A stretch of DNA of 12,641 nt, from assembly GCA_965653495.1 (NCBI GenBank), contig CBFHAJ010000108.1, forward strand, positions 1 through 12,641. Direction: 5' to 3'. The DNA comes from AG41 sp965653495. GTDB lineage: Bacteria; Gemmatimonadota; Gemmatimonadetes; Gemmatimonadales; GWC2-71-9. Position 1 is the stretch's first letter. Each line of letters starts with the position of its first letter. A program made the translations under genes and the position numbers. Below the pieces are notes generated by a model, which made no database searches, was not told where the DNA came from, and saw nothing but the letters and a program-made list of their open reading frames with translations. Below, one piece after another: positions 1 to 7,000 of the stretch.

Positions 1-291
1 CGCATGGGCGGAGGTGTGGCGGGCCGGGGGTTCAAGGTGGTGGCGGTCAGCATCGACGAGGACGCGGACTCCGTGGTCAGCAAGTTCGCCCGCGACCTGG
101 GGCTCACGTTCGACATCCTGCACGACCCGACGGGCGACATCAAACAGGACTACCAGGCGACGGGCGTGCCCGAGACCTGGGTGATCGACCCCGAGGGCGT
201 GATCGTCAAGAAGGTCATCGGGCCCACCGAATGGGACGGCCCCGTGAACGAAATCCTGATTCGCCGGCTGCTCGATGAGCGCACGGACTAG
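1..291 (+). CDS. TlpA/ResA-like thioredoxin-fold protein, C-terminal part (5' end outside window)
   Basis: The open frame continues to the left edge, so this is the C-terminal part only. About 96 residues remain, and the ATG at 4 is probably internal. Seen: FKVVAVSIDED, then a helix, then FDILHDPTGDIKQDYQATGVPETWVIDPEGVIV. This is the strand-helix-strand half of a peroxiredoxin/TlpA fold with the family's cis-proline stretch (GVPETW, about residue 57) followed by the beta strand ending in an Asp-Pro-Glu-Gly turn. TlpA/ResA proteins are usually exported thiol-disulfide oxidoreductases used in cytochrome c maturation or envelope redox control. The CxxC motif and any signal peptide would lie upstream and cannot be checked, so a redox-inactive or AhpC/Bcp-like relative is possible. 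The 3' end overlaps the next gene by 17 bp, which indicates co-transcription. Confidence 0.82.
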   Translation, partial: RMGGGVAGRGFKVVAVSIDEDADSVVSKFARDLGLTFDILHDPTGDIKQDYQATGVPETWVIDPEGVIVKKVIGPTEWDGPVNEILIRRLLDERTD

Positions 292-1210
292 CGTCGGGCA
301 GCTGCTGGTGAAGAACTGGCCGATCAAGCTCGCGGCCGCGTTCTTCGCCATCATGCTGTACGTCGCCGTCGCGGCGCAGCAACCGCTGTCGCAGAGCTTC
401 CCCATGCGGCTCGCGATCGCCATCCCGCCGGGCCGCGTCGTGCGGCAGCAGCCGGCCGGCGTCACCGTGGTGATCAGCGGGAAGGGAAGCGAGATCCTCA
501 AGCTCCGCTCCTTCCCGCGCGTGATCCGCAAGGCCATTCCCGACACGTTCTCGGCGGCCGCGTGGCACGTCCAGCTGCTGGCCTCGGACATCGACCTCCC
601 CAAGGGCAGCGACGTCCAGGTAACCGAGATCCGGCCGCGCGACATCGAAGTCGTGCTCGACTCCGTGGCTCACAAGGAAGTGCGCATCGTCGCGCTGGTG
701 CGTGTCGAGGCCGAGTCGGGGTACGTGGTGCGGGGCCTGTCGATCACGCCCAGCATGGCGCGGGTCGTGGGGCCGGAAAAGAGCCTCGCGGCCGTCGATT
801 CGGTGACGACCCTCCCGACGGTCATCTCGAGCGTGAACGGCCCGTTCTTCCGCACGGTGCCGCTCGACACGTCGCCGCTCGGCATCGTCCGCGTCTCCCC
901 CAAAGAGGTGCGCATGGCGGGCGAGGTCGCGGCGATCGTCGAGCGCGCGATCGCGGGCGTCCCCATCGCCACGGCAGCATCCGGATTCACGGGATTCCAG
1001 CTGTCGGCCGACCGCGTCTCAGTGACGGTGAAGGGTCCCGAAGCGCGCGTGAACACGTTCACGCGGGACAGCGTGCGGGTGGTGGCGCATCTCGTCGGCA
1101 AAGCGGGGCCTGGCGCCTACGCGCGTCTGACGGTCACGGCACCACCCGGCATTCTGGCCCACCCCGTGCCGGACTCGGTGGCGCTGCGGCGGAGAACCGG
1201 GCGTGGCTGA
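275..1210 (+). CDS. YbbR-domain protein, membrane anchored
   Basis: 311 residues. After a short N-terminus there is one membrane helix (about residues 16-34, starting KNWPIKLAAAFFAIMLYVAV), followed by a long beta-rich extracytoplasmic part with about three YbbR-like repeats (roughly 42-129, 135-218 and 224-306). The repeats show the family pattern of a Pro-x-x-Val-x-Val-x-Gly-Pro strand: ITPSMARVVGPEKSL near 157 and ADRVSVTVKGPEARV near 245. YbbR proteins in Firmicutes (CdaR) bind and regulate the c-di-AMP cyclase CdaA. Here no CdaA is adjacent; the upstream neighbour is a thioredoxin-like protein and the downstream one is tsaD. ATG 275 is the start used. GTG 308 (residue 12) is an alternative that would still keep the helix. 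It overlaps the upstream gene by 17 bp and tsaD by 8 bp. The family call is fairly sure; the partner is unknown. Confidence 0.86.
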   Translation: MSARTSVGQLLVKNWPIKLAAAFFAIMLYVAVAAQQPLSQSFPMRLAIAIPPGRVVRQQPAGVTVVISGKGSEILKLRSFPRVIRKAIPDTFSAAAWHVQLLASDIDLPKGSDVQVTEIRPRDIEVVLDSVAHKEVRIVALVRVEAESGYVVRGLSITPSMARVVGPEKSLAAVDSVTTLPTVISSVNGPFFRTVPLDTSPLGIVRVSPKEVRMAGEVAAIVERAIAGVPIATAASGFTGFQLSADRVSVTVKGPEARVNTFTRDSVRVVAHLVGKAGPGAYARLTVTAPPGILAHPVPDSVALRRRTGRG

Positions 1211-2258
1211 AGTCGTCCTCGGGATCGAGACGTCCTGCGACGAAACGTCCGCCGCGGTGCTGGTGGGCGAGCGCCACCGGCCCGAGCTGGCCGGCCTCGT
1301 CATCCTCTCGCAAGACGTGCACCAGGTGTTCGGTGGCGTGGTGCCGGAGCTGGCGAGCCGGGCGCATCTGGCGGCACTCCCTGCCGTCGTCGACCGCGCG
1401 CTGGTGGAGGCCGGGCTCGGCTGGAGCGCCGTGGACGCGATCGCCGTGACGCAGGGCCCGGGGCTCGTCGGCGCCCTGCTCGTCGGCGTGGTGTACGCCA
1501 AGGCGCTCGCCTATGCCGCGGACCGCGAGCTGATCGGTGTCCACCATATGGAAGGGCACCTGTTCGCCCCGCTGGTGGAGGACCCCGAGCTCGCACCGCC
1601 GTTCGTCGCGTTGCTCGTGTCGGGCGGCCACAGCTTGCTCCTGGACGTTCCCGCCTGGGGCCGGTATCGCCTGCTGGGAGCGACGCGCGACGACGCCGCC
1701 GGAGAAGCGTTCGACAAGGTCGCGACGCTCCTCGGGCTGGGGTACCCCGGCGGGCCGGCGATCGAGCGGCTGGCACCACGCGGCGACCCCGCCCGCTTCT
1801 CGTTCCCCCGGCCCATGCGCGACGAGGGCTACGAGTTCTCGTTTTCCGGGTTGAAGACGGCCGTGCTGCGCGCGGTGCGCGCGAGCGATGATCTCGAGCG
1901 GGACCGGGCCGACCTGGCGCGCGGTTTCCAGGACGCGGTGCTGGACGTGCTGGTGACCAAGCTCGAGCGCGCGGTGCGCGCCACGGGATACGGCACGGCC
2001 CTGCTGGGCGGCGGTGTGGCGTGCAGCCGCACGCTGGCGGAGCTGGCGGCGCAACGCCTGGCGGGTCTTGCCCGCGTGGCAGTCGCGAGCCCGCGCCTCA
2101 ACGCCGACAACGCCGCCATGATCGCCCGCGCCGGCTGGTATCACTTCGACCGGGGCGAGCGCAGCGACTGGACCCTGGACGCCCGGGCCGACCTGCCGCT
2201 CCCGGGGCTGGAGCCGGCCCCTCCACTCTCCCGCACACACGGCGCGACCCGCTCATGA
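1203..2258 (+). CDS. tsaD: tRNA N6-adenosine threonylcarbamoyltransferase TsaD
   Basis: 351 residues, normal length for TsaD/Kae1/Gcp. The enzyme transfers threonylcarbamoyl from TC-AMP to A37 of ANN-decoding tRNAs, together with TsaB and TsaE, in the cytoplasm. Family motifs run in order: GIETSCDETSAAV at the N-terminus (7-19), the HxxxH metal site in HHMEGH (H115, H119), LVSGGHS (138-144), GLGYPGGPAIERLA (178-191), FSFSGLKTAV (212-221), GGGVACSRTL (269-278) and LNADNAAMIA with the metal-ligand Asp302. The start is GTG at 1203. It begins exactly at the conserved N-terminus and has a GGAGAA ribosome-binding sequence at 1191-1196. It overlaps the YbbR gene by 8 bp and shares an ATGA with lgt, so translation is probably coupled. 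All key residues are present and nothing looks broken. Confidence 0.97.
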   Translation: MAEVVLGIETSCDETSAAVLVGERHRPELAGLVILSQDVHQVFGGVVPELASRAHLAALPAVVDRALVEAGLGWSAVDAIAVTQGPGLVGALLVGVVYAKALAYAADRELIGVHHMEGHLFAPLVEDPELAPPFVALLVSGGHSLLLDVPAWGRYRLLGATRDDAAGEAFDKVATLLGLGYPGGPAIERLAPRGDPARFSFPRPMRDEGYEFSFSGLKTAVLRAVRASDDLERDRADLARGFQDAVLDVLVTKLERAVRATGYGTALLGGGVACSRTLAELAAQRLAGLARVAVASPRLNADNAAMIARAGWYHFDRGERSDWTLDARADLPLPGLEPAPPLSRTHGATRS

Positions 2259-3142
2259 CGATTTATCCGCTCAGCTTCATCATCCCGCTGCCGCATATCA
2301 GCATCCTCTTCATTCGGCTCGGCCCCATCCAGGTGACCGGCTACGGCATCATGATGATGGTGGCGTTCCTGATGGCCGGATGGGCGATCCAGCTCGACCT
2401 GCGGCGCCGCGGCATGGCGGAAGAGTACGCGGCCGACATCGTGTTCGCGGCGGTGATCGGGGGCATCGTCGGCGCCAAGATCTGGTACGTGCTGCTCACG
2501 GGTGAGTGGGAGGCCCTGTTGCGGCGCGGCGGGTTCGTCTGGTATGGCGGGTTCCTGGGCGGCGTGACGGCCGTGCTGGCGACCGGCCGGTGGAAGCGCA
2601 TCCCGGCGCGCTGGACCATGGAGCTCACCGCCGCGCCGCTGGCGCTCGGCTATGCGCTGGGCCGGGTCGGCTGCTTTCTGGTCAACGACGACTACGGCAT
2701 CCCGTCGTCCCTGCCGTGGGCCATGAAGTTTCCCAACGGCCTCCCGCCCACGACCGTGGCCGAGCTGAGCAACATGCACGTGGCGTTCCCGGCCGGCGTC
2801 GATCCGCTCCAGGTCGTGGCCGTGCACCCCACTCAGATCTACGAGACCACGCTGATGTTGCTCGCGTTCGCGTGGTTGTGGCGGCTGCGCGACCACCGGC
2901 ACGGCACGGGGTGGCGGTTCGGCGTGTACCTGGTGCTGGCGGGGGCGGAGCGGTTTCTCATCGAGATCGTGCGCGCCAAGGACGACCGGCTGCTGGGGCC
3001 CGTGACCCTGGCGCAGGTGACGAGCCTGTTGCTCATCGCGGCGGGAATCGTCGTGATGCGGCAGCTGCGCGCGCCCGAGCCCGCCGCCGCGCCGGTGCCC
3101 GCGGCCCTGAAGCGCCAGCCCCAGCCCCAGGCGACGCTGTAG
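2255..3142 (+). CDS. lgt: Prolipoprotein diacylglyceryl transferase Lgt (divergent signature)
   Basis: 295 residues, a multi-pass inner-membrane enzyme that moves diacylglycerol from phosphatidylglycerol to the lipobox cysteine of prelipoproteins. Seen: a hydrophobic N-terminus with VTGYGIMMMVAF (27-38), WYGGFLGG (97-104), the signature region GRVGCFLVNDDYG (136-148), LPWAMKFPNG (153-162), HPTQIYE (191-197) and ERFLIEIVR (232-240). Arg137 and Arg233 match the conserved arginines of the family. The classical signature reads GR-x-G-NF-x-N-x-E-x-x-G; here Asn is Cys, the next Asn position is Val and Glu is Asp, and the usual HGG is YGG. This resembles a deviating Lgt subgroup rather than a broken gene. 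The C-terminus (271-295) is an Ala/Pro/Gln-rich tail. Start ATG 2255 shares ATGA with the tsaD stop. The open frame upstream of it lies inside tsaD and is not used. Confidence 0.93.
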   Translation: MTIYPLSFIIPLPHISILFIRLGPIQVTGYGIMMMVAFLMAGWAIQLDLRRRGMAEEYAADIVFAAVIGGIVGAKIWYVLLTGEWEALLRRGGFVWYGGFLGGVTAVLATGRWKRIPARWTMELTAAPLALGYALGRVGCFLVNDDYGIPSSLPWAMKFPNGLPPTTVAELSNMHVAFPAGVDPLQVVAVHPTQIYETTLMLLAFAWLWRLRDHRHGTGWRFGVYLVLAGAERFLIEIVRAKDDRLLGPVTLAQVTSLLLIAAGIVVMRQLRAPEPAAAPVPAALKRQPQPQATL

Positions 3143-3152
3143 AGCGGTCTAC
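3139..3152. other. Short palindrome carrying both convergent stop codons (lgt / FTR1)
   Basis: GTAGA (3139-3143) and TCTAC (3148-3152) are perfect inverted repeats around GCGG. Each arm contains the TAG stop of one of the two converging genes, with only 6 bp between the coding regions. There is no T-tract on either side, so I do not call it a terminator. There is no room here for a classical terminator for either operon. Confidence 0.4.
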
Positions 3153-5257
3153 GGAAACGATGGCCGGCGGCGGTCCACACCGCCGCCCACGCGATCGCGT
3201 TGCAGCCAGACGACCGCTACCAGCAGCAGCACGATCAGCAGCAGCTGCAGCGCGAGCGACTGGACGGTCGGATAAATGCCGAGGAAGGGAATGCGCGGCG
3301 CCCACTCCACCACGCTCACCCGCACCAGCCCCGACTCCTGCAGGTCGGCGATGCCCTTGCCGGCGAACACGAACGCCATGTAGTAGAGCATCGCGCTCGT
3401 CACGGCGAAGAACGGCTTGAGCGGCACCTTCACGCCGAACCGATTGACCGCGACGTACACGAACACCAGCGCGAGCGCCCCCACCCCGATCCCCGCCAGC
3501 ACGCTCGCCACTCCGGCGGCGCTGCCCGACCCCGCCGAGCTCAAGAGCGCCTTGTAGAACAGGATGGTCTCGAAGCCCTCGCGGTACACGGCCAGAAACG
3601 CCACGGATGCGAGCGCGAACCCCGACCCGGTCGAGAGTGCATCTTCCATTTTGCCTTTCACGAACGCGTTCCACTTGGCCACTTCGATCTTGGACAGCAG
3701 CCAGTAGCTGACGTAGAAGAGCACCGCGGTCGCGAGCAGCATCGTGCCGCCCTCGAGCGCCTCCCGCTGGCCCGGCGTGATCTCGAACAGCAACTCGATC
3801 GCGACGGCCGTGACGGCGCTCGCGGCGACGGCGGCCCACGCGCCCTGCGCGACGTGCCGCCGGCGCTCGACGGCCCCGGCCCGCGCCAGGAACGCCATCA
3901 ACGCCGCCACGATGAGGATCGCCTCGAAGCCCTCGCGCAACAGCAGCACGAACGACTGCATGAACAGATTGGCTCCCGAGCTGCGATCAGACACGAGCCG
4001 CTCGGCGTGCTCGAGGCTGGCGAGCAGGTTGGCGTGGATCGAGTCGAGCTCTTCGGGACGCGCGCCGGCCGCCGCGCGCGCCCGCAGCAGGGTGAACTCC
4101 TGCTCGAGCTCGCCGGCGAGCCCTGCGTTCCTGGCCCGCACGGCCGTCTCCACCTGCTCGAACGTGAGGTAGGCGTCGAAGGCGACCCGGTCGGATCGGA
4201 GGGCAACCGCGGAATCGAGCTGCCGCCGCACCGCGGAGAACACGCCCGCCGCGGGAGAGGCGGCCTGCTCCTGCCGCTCAGTGCCCGGCAGCGTTCTCAC
4301 GAACCCGACGATCTTCGTCGCGTCCGCGGAGCCGAGCGTCCGGGCGAAGGCGGGCATGGCCGTGCCGGGACGGCCCCGCAGCACCAGCTCGTGGAGCTCG
4401 CGATCGTTGAAGCGGCCCTGCACCGCCAGGTCGCGCAGCGCCGGAGGGCGCACCGACAGCGAGGCGGCGAGCGGGCCGTCGCCACCCCCGGTGGCGCCAT
4501 GGCACGACGCGCACGCCGTCGCGTACAGTCCCTCCCCCTCGCGCACCTCGCCGGCGTCGCTGCGCAGTGTGGCCACGTAGGTCGCCACCGCCCAGCGATC
4601 GTCCGGCGACAGCGTCTCCTCGAACTGCGGCATAGCAGTTCCCGCGACACCAATCGTGAGCTTGCGGTACACATCGAGCGGGGAGACGGTGCTCATCGCC
4701 GCCCGGTCGGCGATACTGGCGGGCGGCGGGCCCTCGAGATGCCTGGCCTTCGGTCCATCCCCCCGGCCCGTCAGCCCGTGGCACTGGACGCACTGTTCGC
4801 GATAGACCGCCGCGCCCCGAGCGAGAGAGGGAGCCCGCGCCGGGAACGTCTCGAGCACGCCGCCGAGCACTGCCGCGATGTGCTGCACCACCAGGCCGGC
4901 GTGCGCCGCCACCGAATCGGGGGGCGCCACGCGCTCCAGCATCCCGCGCAGCGTGCTCAAATCGGAGTCGGTCGTGGCGCGGAGGGCGCGGGGGAGCGCG
5001 GCCACATCGAGGCGCGCCTGGTCGAGGAACTGCTTTGCCTCGGACACTTCTTCGGGGTTCGTTACGCGGCCGCCTGCGGGACCGACCCCGGTCGCGTACT
5101 CCTTGGCCGCGAGCGACGCGGCGGCGACGATGCGCCGCGCCGAGCTCAGAGAATCGCTGGCCTGCGCCGCCGCCCGCGTCGCCACGGAGACCGCCAACAG
5201 CAAGCCAGCGATGGATTTACAGTTGATGGCAGCGATTCTCAGGAACGAGGCCCACAA
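3149..5257 (-). CDS. Cytochrome c / FTR1-family iron permease fusion
   Basis: 702 residues in four parts: a signal-peptide-like N-terminus (about 1-32), a helical periplasmic stretch, two class I cytochrome c domains, and a seven-helix FTR1 permease (about 434-685). Haem-binding motifs are CVQCH (156-160) and CASCH (249-253), each followed by a probable axial Met in GTAMPQF (M209) and GTAMPAF (M301). The permease has two copies of the REGxE iron motif, both as REGFE (441-445 and 559-563). FTR1 permeases take ferric iron coupled to an oxidation step. A haem domain fused at the N-terminus suggests the cytochrome accepts electrons from Fe(II) or passes electrons from the transport site; that is inference. 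NCBI-type annotation knows this architecture. Start TTG 5257 is the only conventional start before an in-frame TGA at 5282-5284. A promoter-like sequence overlaps it, so the true start is uncertain. It follows acpS by 38 bp. Confidence 0.93.
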   Translation of the reverse strand: MWASFLRIAAINCKSIAGLLLAVSVATRAAAQASDSLSSARRIVAAASLAAKEYATGVGPAGGRVTNPEEVSEAKQFLDQARLDVAALPRALRATTDSDLSTLRGMLERVAPPDSVAAHAGLVVQHIAAVLGGVLETFPARAPSLARGAAVYREQCVQCHGLTGRGDGPKARHLEGPPPASIADRAAMSTVSPLDVYRKLTIGVAGTAMPQFEETLSPDDRWAVATYVATLRSDAGEVREGEGLYATACASCHGATGGGDGPLAASLSVRPPALRDLAVQGRFNDRELHELVLRGRPGTAMPAFARTLGSADATKIVGFVRTLPGTERQEQAASPAAGVFSAVRRQLDSAVALRSDRVAFDAYLTFEQVETAVRARNAGLAGELEQEFTLLRARAAAGARPEELDSIHANLLASLEHAERLVSDRSSGANLFMQSFVLLLREGFEAILIVAALMAFLARAGAVERRRHVAQGAWAAVAASAVTAVAIELLFEITPGQREALEGGTMLLATAVLFYVSYWLLSKIEVAKWNAFVKGKMEDALSTGSGFALASVAFLAVYREGFETILFYKALLSSAGSGSAAGVASVLAGIGVGALALVFVYVAVNRFGVKVPLKPFFAVTSAMLYYMAFVFAGKGIADLQESGLVRVSVVEWAPRIPFLGIYPTVQSLALQLLLIVLLLVAVVWLQRDRVGGGVDRRRPSFP

Positions 5258-5285
5258 TACTAGAGTGATTTTGTCGGGAATTCAA
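5257..5285 (-). promoter_or_regulatory. Candidate sigma-70-like promoter before the FTR1 gene
   Basis: Read on the minus strand, TTGAAT (5285-5280) and TAGTAT (5262-5257) are separated by 17 bases. They lie in a locally AT-rich patch within otherwise GC-rich DNA, in the 38 bp between acpS and the iron permease. The -10 hexamer overlaps the annotated TTG start, so a transcript from here would begin inside the first codons. Either this is fortuitous or the permease starts further in. I found no Fur-box-like palindrome. Confidence 0.35.
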
Positions 5286-5295
5286 GACAAACCGG

Positions 5296-5682
5296 TCAAT
5301 CGCGCTCCAACACCACCACTGCCACGGCGGCCTGGTGGGTATGGGACAGCGACAGCAACACCTGGCGCACACCGAGCTCCCGTGCGCGTTTGGCGGCCGC
5401 GCCGATCAGACGTACGTCGGGGCGGCCATCGGCGGCGCGCGTGACTTCGATCTCGCGCCAGCCGATTCCCCGGGCAGCGGGAGTCCCTTGTAGCGCCTTA
5501 TAAACCGCCTCCTTCGCGGCGAGCCGTACCGCCACGTGCGTCGCCGGATCGGGGCGGCTCTCGCAATAGGTCCGCTCCTCTGGCGTGAGCAAGCGCGCGA
5601 ACACGCGCGCGCCTTTGTCCGCGATGATCGCGGCCACGCGCGCTACCTCCACCAGATCGACCCCGACGCCGATTGCGCTCAA
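5296..5682 (-). CDS. acpS: Holo-[acyl-carrier-protein] synthase AcpS
   Basis: 128 residues, typical for AcpS. The enzyme transfers 4'-phosphopantetheine from CoA to a serine of apo-ACP and so activates fatty acid synthesis in the cytoplasm. Seen: IGVGVDLVEVARV at the N-terminus with the Mg ligand Asp9, FARLLTPEE (about 28-36), and RLAAKEAVYKAL (53-64) with the second Mg ligand Glu58. These are the same residue positions as in characterised AcpS enzymes. The C-terminal part has the LSLSHTHQAAVAVVVLE strand that ends the family fold. Start TTG 5682 is chosen because it gives the normal N-terminus directly and shares TTGA with the stop of the upstream gene; no ATG or GTG fits. It is last in the HAD-CYTH-unknown-acpS chain. 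Confidence 0.95.
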   Translation of the reverse strand: MSAIGVGVDLVEVARVAAIIADKGARVFARLLTPEERTYCESRPDPATHVAVRLAAKEAVYKALQGTPAARGIGWREIEVTRAADGRPDVRLIGAAAKRARELGVRQVLLSLSHTHQAAVAVVVLERD

Positions 5683-6413
5683 AAGCCCAGCCTGGTCGCG
5701 AGCCACTCGGGAGCGGGGAGATACCCGCCCAGCACGAGCCCGAGCCAGATGAGCCCCACCGCGACCGGGACCCACACCGCAATCACGGGCCACAGCGCCG
5801 GCCGCCAGGCAGCGATTGCTTCGGTCTCCGGCGTCCAGCGCCGCTGTTCCTCCGCGACGGCTGCCTCGAGGGCGAGCCAGGCCGCCTCGAGGCGCCGCGC
5901 AGCCGCCCGCAGCGCGTCCTGCCATTCGGTGTGCACGTCCTTGTCGAGCACACTGGCCTCGCGGGCACGACCGGCAGCGGCCTCGAGCCGGTCCAGCGCC
6001 GCGACCAGCGGCTCGCCGCCGGCAGCCAGCCGGGCGGCAATCGCGCGCTTCTCCGATCCGGCGAGCCTGCGGCGCCGGCGGTGGCGCGCCGGCATACGGG
6101 CGCTGTGCGCCGCGCGGTCGATCTCGGCGTCGAGCGCCGCGATGACCCGCTCGCCCGCGGCGCGAGTCGCGGTCTCCCACGCCGCGAGCCACGCCCGGCG
6201 ACTCACCGCCTCGAGCACCTGATCCCGCTGTTCGCGCGCCGCGGCGGTCCGCGCCGCGCCACCCAGCTCCATCACCCGAGTCGCCAGCTCCTCCCGGACA
6301 TCGTCCAGCGGGACCCACGGCTCTTCCAGGCGTCGCGGCACCAGCAGGCGGCCGAGCGACGGCGCCAGCTCCGGCACGCGCAGCGGCATGGGGATCTTCA
6401 CAGCGGGGCTCAT
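5679..6413 (-). CDS. Unrecognised protein: coiled coil with C-terminal membrane helix
   Basis: 244 residues, no family recognised. Seen: a Pro-rich N-terminus (1-35), then mostly Ala/Arg/Glu-rich helix from about 36 to 200 with the look of coiled coils (36-100 and 120-195). A strongly basic stretch, ARHRRRRRLAG, lies at about 109-119. One clear membrane helix is at about 207-229 (LWPVIAVWVPVAVGLIWLGLVLGG), leaving a short tail of about 15 residues. There is no N-terminal signal peptide, so the helical domain is probably cytoplasmic and tail-anchored. It shares ATGA with the CYTH gene upstream and TTGA with acpS downstream, so it is co-translated with both. The tight coupling suggests a real gene despite the composition; the antisense frames show no family motifs. 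A role near membrane lipid or envelope synthesis is only a guess from acpS. Confidence 0.8.
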   Translation of the reverse strand: MSPAVKIPMPLRVPELAPSLGRLLVPRRLEEPWVPLDDVREELATRVMELGGAARTAAAREQRDQVLEAVSRRAWLAAWETATRAAGERVIAALDAEIDRAAHSARMPARHRRRRRLAGSEKRAIAARLAAGGEPLVAALDRLEAAAGRAREASVLDKDVHTEWQDALRAAARRLEAAWLALEAAVAEEQRRWTPETEAIAAWRPALWPVIAVWVPVAVGLIWLGLVLGGYLPAPEWLATRLGF

Positions 6414-7000
6414 CGGGCGAGCTGGGCCGCCTGGCCCGTGCGCCGTTCATATTCCCCGACGAAGTACGGTAGTGATTCGGGGAGGAAACGCTCTCGCGCA
6501 AGGCCAGTGGCCGCGATCGCCTGCTCAATCGCGGGGGGCGGGCCTTCGACTTCGAGCAACACATCCATGGCGGGATACCACTCGAGCCGCACCGTCGCGT
6601 CTCCCAACCGGTAGACTTCGACCCGCCGGTCGATCCGCAGCGACACCGTGAAGCCCAGGCGCTCCAGGATCGTCGCGACGGTCTCTGGATCGGGGACGCG
6701 CGCCTCGGCTTCCGCCCGGCGGCGATAGCGTCCCTGCTGCGCATGCGCGCCCTTCCACCCGAGCATGCCGTACGCGGGGGAGCCGTCGGCCGGCTGGAAC
6801 ACCCGCAGCCGAAGCACTTCGTCACGCTGCGCGAGGCGCCCGCCCGCGTCGAACCGGCGGTCGATCATCTCGCCACGGAAGTCGAGCACGGCGCCGACGC
6901 GCTCCAGCGCCACACGCAGCCGGTCGGGATCCTCGACCCGCGCCTTCACCTCCAGCTCGTCGGCGGGAACCGCGGGGGGCGGGGCGGGGGACCGGGTCAC
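6410..7000 (-). CDS. CYTH-domain protein (class IV adenylyl cyclase CyaB / thiamine-triphosphatase-like)
   Basis: 196 residues. CYTH enzymes form a tunnel of beta strands that binds triphosphates through basic residues and metals through acidic ones. Seen: the defining ExExK motif as ELEVK (E15, E17, K19), VLRLRVF (62-68), GWKG (81-84), an acidic ExE-like strand AEAEARV (96-102), RRVEVY (125-130), VRLEWY (137-142) and LLEVEG (148-153). All are in the usual order. The family includes CyaB cyclases, thiamine triphosphatases and inorganic triphosphatases, and sequence alone does not choose between them. Neighbouring signalling or thiamine genes that would help are absent. The start is GTG 7000, which shares GTGA with the stop of the HAD gene. 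The first 13 residues are Pro/Ala-rich. The frame stays open far upstream, but that part lies within the HAD gene. It overlaps the downstream gene by ATGA. Confidence 0.88.
   Translation of the reverse strand: MTRSPAPPPAVPADELEVKARVEDPDRLRVALERVGAVLDFRGEMIDRRFDAGGRLAQRDEVLRLRVFQPADGSPAYGMLGWKGAHAQQGRYRRRAEAEARVPDPETVATILERLGFTVSLRIDRRVEVYRLGDATVRLEWYPAMDVLLEVEGPPPAIEQAIAATGLARERFLPESLPYFVGEYERRTGQAAQLAR

Noticed and set aside
1134..2240. A 368-residue minus-strand frame opposite tsaD
   Set aside because: tsaD carries all its family motifs on the plus strand. The opposite frame has none and is composition-driven.
2021..2254. 78-residue N-terminal extension of Lgt
   Set aside because: It lies inside tsaD, is Arg/Pro/Gly-rich, and the normal Lgt N-terminus starts at ATG 2255.
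3139..3152. The lgt/FTR1 palindrome as a bidirectional terminator
   Set aside because: A stem of five base pairs without T-tracts is too weak; I list it only as a curiosity.
3200..5263. A 687-residue open frame on the plus strand opposite the iron permease
   Set aside because: It is the antisense shadow of a gene with clear haem and permease motifs. Its translation is rich in Arg, His, Gln and Glu without any recognisable domain, as expected for the reverse frame of GC-rich coding DNA.
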